A stretch of DNA of 9,720 nt from Phycisphaerae bacterium (GTDB taxonomy: Bacteria; Planctomycetota; Phycisphaerae; Sedimentisphaerales; Anaerobacaceae): assembly GCA_030630315.1 (NCBI GenBank), contig DAOVNI010000030.1, positions 1 through 9,720 on the forward strand, given 5' to 3'. The translations under genes were made by a program, and so were the position numbers. Below are positions 6,458 to 9,720 of the stretch, piece by piece. The notes under the pieces are model-generated. The model did not search any database and was not told the DNA's origin. It was given only the letters and a program-made list of their open reading frames with translations. Every line of letters starts with the position of its first letter. Position 1 is the stretch's first letter.

Positions 6458-6506
6458 TTTTCAACTTTCTTTTTTGTATTATCTGACATTCCCATTTAAC
6501 ATTAGT

Positions 6507-6565
6507 TTAGCTGCGCTGCTAAGCTTTTCTGTCACTATAATACTAAATCTGTCTGGGTAACACAA
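6507..6565 (-). promoter_or_regulatory. Possible promoter and palindromic operator of the LVIVD gene
   Basis: On the minus strand, TTGTGT (6565-6560) and TATTAT (6542-6537) are 17 bp apart, a weak -35 with a good -10. The imperfect palindrome TTAGCTGCGCTGCTAA (6507-6522, 14 of 16 symmetric positions) would lie just downstream of the start near 6530, where a repressor could act. Both are consensus or symmetry guesses. Confidence 0.25.
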
Positions 6566-6590
6566 CTATTTTGTTAAGTAGCGACTTTAG

Positions 6591-6668
6591 AAGTTGGAAT
6601 TGGGAATTTAGAATTGGGGAGAACCCTCGACCGCGCTCCTCTGCGCTCGGAATGACGGGGGAAGATGG
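6591..6668 (+). repeat. Second GAATTTAGAAT repeat followed by GCGCTC-type spacer repeat
   Basis: Positions 6591-6620 repeat the GGAATT and GAATTTAGAAT words of 3894-3935. They are followed by a segment (6621-6668) containing CTCGACCGCGCTCCTCTGCG and GGAATGACGGGGG, which has the look of the dispersed elements that end in a GGAATGAC word. No gene is supported. Confidence 0.45.
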
Positions 6669-6693
6669 ATTCCCGCTTGCGCGGGAATGACAG
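6669..6693. repeat. REP-like hairpin ATTCCCGC-TTGC-GCGGGAAT
   Basis: This is a perfect 8-bp stem (6669-6676 with 6681-6688) around a 4-nt loop, followed by GACAGG. It is the common extragenic palindrome with ATTCCCGC...GCGGGAATGA found scattered in many bacterial genomes. It lies 24 bp after a separate GGAATGACGGGGG word, suggesting nested or adjacent copies. Confidence 0.65.
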
Positions 6694-6770
6694 GAAAGAA
6701 TATCGAGTACCGAACAAGGAATATCGAATTATGAAGGGAGGAGACAGAGGACAGAAGACGGAGGACGGAT
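6694..6770 (+). repeat. Purine-rich 'GAATATCGA' and 'GACAGAGGACAGAAGAC' word repeats
   Basis: GAATATCGAGTACCGAACAAG and its near-copy GAATATCGAATTATGAAGG are followed by iterated GACAGAGG, ACAGAAGAC and GGAGGACGGA words. The strand bias to purines resembles 3837-3962. I see no coding signal. Confidence 0.45.
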
Positions 6771-6772
6771 TG

Positions 6773-6820
6773 CGTCGCCGTGTCGGCGACGGCTAAACGA
6801 CCCCGCAATAAATTGCGGGG
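6773..6820. repeat. Two adjacent strong hairpins
   Basis: The first stem is CGTCGCCG with CGGCGACG (6773-6780 and 6784-6791), with a 3-nt loop. The second is CCCCGCAAT with ATTGCGGGG (6801-6809 and 6812-6820), with effectively a 4-nt loop. They lie 54 bp downstream of the lipoprotein stop on its strand. The second could stop its transcription, although the following bases on that strand (TCGTTTAG) are not a real T-run. They are more likely part of the dispersed-repeat cluster. Confidence 0.5.
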
Positions 6821-6873
6821 CCAAATAAGCTTTTCTACCCCGCACTTACGTTTGTGGCTCTGTTATTTTACTT

Positions 6874-7470
6874 TTATTTCGGTTCGGCTTTGAGCTTGTT
6901 GTCGGCCTGTTCCCAGGCCTTGCGGATGTCGTCGGTGGGCTGAAATCGAAACCAGAGGATGAAACCTTCGGTACGTTCGGCTTTGCCGTAATAATGGTCC
7001 GCGGTAACGAGTTTGCCGTTAGAGTGAATAAAGACGAACAACTTGGCAATGCCGGTCTGCTCTACGCCACGGGCCAACGCCAACTCAGGTAAGGGGGTGG
7101 GTGAGCCGGGAATGGGAAGCGAGGGAATTCCCAGGAGAGTACTTTTATATTCGGTGCCAAGTGTGCCTGAGGATATTTCAGCTATGTAATCGGCCTGGTC
7201 GGCGTTCTGGACAAGAATAGCGCCGATTTGTGCGAAACGAGCCCGCACTGCCGTCTTGACGTATTCAATGTCGTAAGATTTCAGATTGGTGAAGTCGAGG
7301 TAAGTCTTTTTGCCGGCAACCTGGGGGATGTGGAACTTGGCAACGGCGTTGTCAACGGCTCCGGAGAGCAAAAGCTGCTCAATGGCGGTGCGCTGTGTGT
7401 GGGTAAAAATTCGTGTAGTGCAGCCGGTTATAAAGATTAGTAAAATGCTTGGAGCAATAATATATTTCAT
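6874..7470 (-). CDS. Predicted lipoprotein of unknown function (DUF6655-like)
   Basis: This 198-residue protein has a lipoprotein signal: MKYIIAPSILLIFITGC with lipobox I14-T-G-C17, so it should be lipidated on C17 and anchored to a membrane. The next segment (about residues 20-60: TRIFTHTQRTAIEQLLLSGA and KKTYLDF) contains the RTA.EQLLLS.A.D phrase that I associate with the DUF6655 lipoprotein family; this is recognition from memory. The centre has a proline/glycine-rich loop (GIPSLPIPGSPTPLPE, 114-129). The C-terminal part alternates beta-type strands (IAKLFVFIHS, LVTADHYYGKAERTEGFIL) and ends in a charged helix. No catalytic motif is seen. GAGG (7481-7478) lies 7 nt before the ATG, and a near-consensus promoter sits just upstream with a leader of about 15 nt. 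It looks like its own transcription unit. Confidence 0.8.
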   Translation of the reverse strand: MKYIIAPSILLIFITGCTTRIFTHTQRTAIEQLLLSGAVDNAVAKFHIPQVAGKKTYLDFTNLKSYDIEYVKTAVRARFAQIGAILVQNADQADYIAEISSGTLGTEYKSTLLGIPSLPIPGSPTPLPELALARGVEQTGIAKLFVFIHSNGKLVTADHYYGKAERTEGFILWFRFQPTDDIRKAWEQADNKLKAEPK

Positions 7471-7492
7471 TTTTCGGCCTCGCGAAAAACAT

Positions 7493-7522
7493 AGTATAAG
7501 CTGGTCTATCGTTGTATGTCAA
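7493..7522 (-). promoter_or_regulatory. Near-consensus sigma70 promoter for the lipoprotein gene
   Basis: On the minus strand, TTGACA (7522-7517) is a perfect -35. TATACT (7498-7493) is a 5/6 match to the -10, after an 18-bp spacer. Transcription would start near 7486, giving a very short leader that still includes the GAGG ribosome site. This is the best promoter match in the window. Confidence 0.65.
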
Positions 7523-7549
7523 ATATATTTTGGGGAGAATAGTTTTCAA

Positions 7550-7600
7550 CACCCCCAAACAAGTTTGTACTACTCTGCGAAGCACGAGAGGGTGCCACCC
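7550..7600. repeat. CACCCCCAAACAAG...GAGGGTGCCACCC repeat, long-loop copy
   Basis: The left arm CACCCCCAAACAAG (7550-7563) and right arm GAGGGTGCCACCC (7588-7600) are both identical to the arms of 8967-8996. Here they are separated by 24 extra bases that contain their own small inverted pair (CTCT...AGAG). The arms can form a CACCC/GGGTG stem. Confidence 0.7.
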
Positions 7601-7611
7601 GACGATAAAAT

Positions 7612-7636
7612 AATTGATTATTGATTAATGATTATT
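7612..7636 (+). repeat. 25-bp direct repeat, left copy
   Basis: It begins AATTGATTATTGATTAATG and is identical over 25 bp to 7677-7701. It is built of iterated TGATTAT/TGATTAA words. Together the two copies bracket the duplicated zinc-ribbon tail at 7625-7675. Confidence 0.85.
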
Positions 7637-7675
7637 TTTGTGTAAGTCCAATGCCCTTTTGCATCTTGGGCATTT
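7625..7675 (-). pseudogene. Diverged duplicate of the htpX zinc-ribbon C-terminus
   Basis: On the minus strand, 7675-7640 translates as KCPRCKRALDLH, then KNNH and a TAA at 7627-7625. The end of the neighbouring protease gene reads KCPRCKRTLDLPKK. Nine of the ten residues from the first cysteine are identical, but the codons differ mostly at third positions (TGC for TGT, AGA for CGG, AGG for AGA, TTG for CTC, GAC for GAT). That suggests both versions were once under protein-level selection. No start or upstream part exists: homology begins abruptly at the edge of the 25-bp repeat. It is therefore a gene-end remnant and not a gene. Confidence 0.7.
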
Positions 7676-7676
7676 C

Positions 7677-7701
7677 AATTGATTATTGATTAATGATTAT
7701 T
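7677..7701 (+). repeat. 25-bp direct repeat, right copy
   Basis: It is identical to 7612-7636 and followed by one more GATTATT word (7702-7708), in which the TAA stop codon of the protease gene (7706-7704) is embedded. The repeat therefore touches the 3' end of the coding sequence. Confidence 0.85.
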
Positions 7702-7703
7702 GA

Positions 7704-8927
7704 TTATTTTTTGGGTAAATCGAGAGTTCTTTTACACCGTGGACACTTTACCTTATTCCTTTTGAAGTTAGGGGGGACTTTCAATTTCAGGCCGCAGAGG
7801 CAGGTTAGAAATGCAAATTGATTGACCCTTCTCATAATGTCGCCGACCTGCCGCATCTGGGTTTTGCGGCGCTCTTTCTTTCTGGCTTCTGTGCCGGCTT
7901 GGCGCAAGGCAATGTCCTCCTTGGTCAAAGCGGTAGGGGGGATGACTGTTTTGGTGTGTGTTATATCACTGAAAGACCTGGAGTAATCTTTAAAAGATGC
8001 GCCGTGGGTCATACTGCGGAGGATTTTTATCCTTTCGGAAATCGGTGGGTGCGTGCTGGTCAGGTCGGATAATTTCATTTGCTTCTTTTTCTTGAAAGGA
8101 TTGACGATGTACATCGGGGCGGTAACCTTGTTGACGGTGGCTAATTGGGGCGACCTGTCATTGGCAATTTTTTCGAGAGCACCGGCGAGACCTTCAGGGT
8201 AACGCGTCAATCTGGCGGCGCCGGCGTCGGCGAGGTATTCGCGTTTTCTTGAAAGTGCGTAATATAACAGATAGGCCATTATGGGGGCGAGAATTGCGAC
8301 AACTATCGCAATTATGAGCATAATAAGCTGGGCCTGTCCTCCGCCTTTGCCGCCGGACGAATATCTTCGGCTGGAACCCATTGAGCTGTAGAACATACCT
8401 CGCAAAAAGACCTGTGAGAGTAAGACGATTGAGCCGAGCATTATGCCGGCGAGCGTTACGAAAAGGATGTCACGGTGTAGGATGTGACTAATTTCGTGTG
8501 CGATGACGCCCTGGAGCTCATCGCGGTTGAGGCGGCCGAGGAGGCCGGCGGTTACGGCAACAGAGGCGGTTTCCGGTTTTCGGCCTGTCGCAAAGGCATT
8601 GGGTGCGGGGTCGTTGATGATATAAACTTTGGGCATAGGCAGGCCGGCAGCGATTTTCATTTCTTCGACAACGTTGAATAGCTGGGGGTGGACATCGTGA
8701 GTGACGGGCTTGGCTTTGCTTGCAGCGAGAAAGATTTGGTCTCCGCTCGAGAAGCTTATCAGTGTAAGAATCAGCCAGATTGCCGTGGCGATAATCAGGC
8801 CGAAGAAACCACCCTCAGGGCCAAAGAAAGCCAGGCCGATGATAAATCCCAGCAGCATCAGGCATACCGCCATTAACACCAGCAGGACGATAGAGTTTCT
8901 TTTGTTTGCTCTTATTAATTCCCACAT
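7704..8927 (-). CDS. htpX: HtpX-like M48 membrane zinc metalloprotease with C-terminal zinc ribbon
   Basis: This 407-residue protein starts at ATG 8927, the usual MWELIRANKR beginning of the HtpX group. A TTG-initiated extension to 8975 is rejected because it runs into repeat DNA. Two N-terminal membrane helices (about 13-33 and 41-61) precede the catalytic HEISH (144-148, H144 and H148 as zinc ligands, E145 as the base). The third ligand E230 is in SRKREYLADAGA. Two further hydrophobic segments lie at 154-177 and 200-222, and the family motif STHPPISERI is at 291-300. In E. coli, HtpX degrades damaged membrane proteins. Beyond the usual end, an extra tail of about 100 residues has a basic helix and a zinc ribbon (C376-L-C378 and C395-P-R-C398) with the CGLKLKVPPNF phrase. 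No good Shine-Dalgarno site is seen; a repeat lies just upstream. It follows lemA in an apparent operon. Confidence 0.92.
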   Translation of the reverse strand: MWELIRANKRNSIVLLVLMAVCLMLLGFIIGLAFFGPEGGFFGLIIATAIWLILTLISFSSGDQIFLAASKAKPVTHDVHPQLFNVVEEMKIAAGLPMPKVYIINDPAPNAFATGRKPETASVAVTAGLLGRLNRDELQGVIAHEISHILHRDILFVTLAGIMLGSIVLLSQVFLRGMFYSSMGSSRRYSSGGKGGGQAQLIMLIIAIVVAILAPIMAYLLYYALSRKREYLADAGAARLTRYPEGLAGALEKIANDRSPQLATVNKVTAPMYIVNPFKKKKQMKLSDLTSTHPPISERIKILRSMTHGASFKDYSRSFSDITHTKTVIPPTALTKEDIALRQAGTEARKKERRKTQMRQVGDIMRRVNQFAFLTCLCGLKLKVPPNFKRNKVKCPRCKRTLDLPKK

Positions 8928-8940
8928 CGTTAGTTTTTCA

Positions 8941-8996
8941 GGCACAAAGACGCAGAGGTTCAAGAGCACCCCCAAACAAGCTTGAGGGTGCCACCC
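8941..8996. repeat. Hairpin repeat inserted between lemA and htpX
   Basis: Positions 8967-8996 carry CACCCCCAAACAAG joined directly to CTT and GAGGGTGCCACCC, the short-loop version of the repeat at 7550-7600. CACCC (8967-8971) can pair with GGGTG (8986-8990), with the palindrome CAAGCTTG inside the loop. Just beside it, 8941-8958 carries a GGCACAAAGACGCAGAGG phrase related to the 4341-4462 modules. The two together fill most of the 100-bp gap between the lemA stop and the htpX start. Confidence 0.65.
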
Positions 8997-9027
8997 TGTA
9001 TTCCATTAACAATACAGAGAACAGTAA

Positions 9028-9585
9028 TTAGGTAAAGCTTACCTTCGGCACTTCGCGCTCAGCAGCAACTTCAATCTCGAAGAAGTCTCGTTCTGTGAAT
9101 TTGAACATATTGGCAATGATGTTAGAAGGGAACATCTGAATCTTGTTGTTAAAGAACAGGGTCTGGTCATTGTAGCTCTGCCGTGCAAAGGAGATTTTGT
9201 TTTCGGTGCTGGTCAGCTCTTCCTGAACGGCGAGGAAGTTTTGATTGGCTTTGAGGTCAGGATAGTTCTCGACGACGAGCATAAATTTGCTGAGTGCTTC
9301 GCCGAGCGCACCTTCGGCCTTTGAGGCATCTGCGACGGTTTTGGCACCCATAGCCTGGCTTCGTGCGTTTGTTATCGCCTCAAAAGTCCCACGCTCGTGC
9401 TTCATATAGCCCTTGGCTGTTTCGACGAGATTGGGAATCAAATCGTGGCGGCGTTTCAACTGGACATCAATCTGGGACCAGGCATTATCGACCTGGTTGC
9501 GAAGCCGAATTAAAGCGTTGTAGATACCAATGACGAAAAGAACGAGCAATACAACAACAATGGCAACGACAATAATTACCCACAT
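9028..9585 (-). CDS. lemA: LemA family membrane-anchored protein
   Basis: This 185-residue protein is a standard-length LemA. It has one N-terminal membrane helix (3-20) followed by the helical-bundle signature YNALIRLRNQVDNAWSQIDV (22-41), QLKRRHDLIPNLVETAKGYM (42-61), ENYPDLKANQNF (106-117), QEELTSTENKISFARQSYND (121-140) and FPSNIIANMFKF (152-163). It should be inner-membrane anchored with a long helical hairpin domain. The biochemical role of LemA is not settled. In many bacteria, including this window, it sits directly upstream of an M48 protease, pointing to shared work in membrane-protein quality control. AGGAG (9597-9593) lies 7 nt before the ATG. All core residues are intact. It is probably the first gene of the lemA-htpX operon. 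Confidence 0.95.
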   Translation of the reverse strand: MWVIIVVAIVVVLLVLFVIGIYNALIRLRNQVDNAWSQIDVQLKRRHDLIPNLVETAKGYMKHERGTFEAITNARSQAMGAKTVADASKAEGALGEALSKFMLVVENYPDLKANQNFLAVQEELTSTENKISFARQSYNDQTLFFNNKIQMFPSNIIANMFKFTERDFFEIEVAAEREVPKVSFT

Positions 9586-9638
9586 AATTTTTCTCCTACC
9601 AACTGTTTTTCTCTTTTTTGAATCGGTAATGTTTAATA

Positions 9639-9655
9639 CACCCCCGACCGGGGTG
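9639..9655. repeat. CACCCC-CGACC-GGGGTG hairpin upstream of lemA
   Basis: This is a 6-bp perfect stem (9639-9644 with 9650-9655) and a 5-nt loop, in the lemA leader about 55 bp before its ATG. The outer bases resemble the arms of the repeats at 7550 and 8967 (ACACCCCC and GGGTGC), so it may be a minimal member of that family. I see no convincing promoter in 9656-9720. Confidence 0.45.
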
Positions 9656-9720
9656 CACTATGTATTCCTGACTCCTTTCATAAGTGCGTTTGTTATTTTT
9701 TTATTGCGGTCATTTCCTGA

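Noticed and set aside
6608..6808. Minus-strand frame containing VIPAQAGIH
   Set aside because: This phrase is the well-known spurious translation of the REP-like ATTCCCGC hairpin repeat.
6801..6820. Rho-independent terminator for the lipoprotein gene
   Set aside because: The stem is good, but the bases after it on the minus strand (TCGTTTAG) are not a proper T-run. Kept only as a hairpin.
8928..8975. N-terminal extension of HtpX starting at a TTG
   Set aside because: The extra 16 codons are translated repeat DNA, and MWELIRANKR is the normal start of this family.
9659..9720. Twenty open codons on the minus strand running in from the window edge and ending in TAG
   Set aside because: Too short to distinguish from chance, and I recognise no family. 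It could be the end of a gene beyond the window, but it cannot be supported here.

Overview
The window most resembles a Planctomycetota (PVC-group) chromosome, probably from the class Phycisphaerae. This is inferred from gene content and not from a marker gene. The support is a prepilin-like protein whose C-terminus (RHNEGINGLFLDFSVRKI) is of the kind abundant in that phylum, an LVIVD-repeat propeller protein, small secreted and lipid-anchored proteins, and gene-poor spacers filled with short dispersed repeats. No rRNA, tRNA, CRISPR array, integrase or transposase gene is visible.

Layout. (1) 217-996 (+) is a type II secretion/prepilin-type protein behind a sigma70-like promoter. (2) 1039-2661 (-) is a two-gene operon: an MgtE magnesium channel followed by a 69-residue zinc-ribbon protein whose Shine-Dalgarno site abuts the mgtE stop codon. 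The mgtE leader can form two mutually exclusive pairings, one of which covers its ribosome-binding site. (3) 2964-3602 (+), divergent from mgtE, is a secreted protein of unknown function. (4) 3603-4063 is a non-coding patchwork. It includes a 155-bp element with 28-bp inverted ends and eleven A/T-tracts spaced about 10.5 bp apart. (5) 4064-4282 (+) is a small SAP-like, cysteine-rich protein. (6) 4283-4564 holds dispersed 'word' repeats, including a tandem pair of 60-bp modules. (7) 4565-6457 (-) is a large LVIVD-repeat beta-propeller protein. (8) 6458-6873 is another repeat and hairpin cluster. (9) 6874-7470 (-) is a lipoprotein with a near-consensus promoter. (10) 7523-7703 holds repeats plus a diverged duplicate of the last codons of the neighbouring protease gene. 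(11) 7704-9585 (-) is a lemA-htpX type pair, membrane-protein quality control, with a hairpin repeat inserted between the two genes.

The genes look like ordinary chromosomal housekeeping and envelope functions (Mg2+ uptake, membrane proteolysis, pilin-like secretion, extracytoplasmic propellers) and not one pathway. The unusual content lies between the genes: the curved-DNA or small-peptide element, the duplicated zinc-ribbon tail bracketed by identical 25-bp repeats, the possible RNA switch in front of mgtE, and several families of short repeats that sit right behind stop codons or inside operons.
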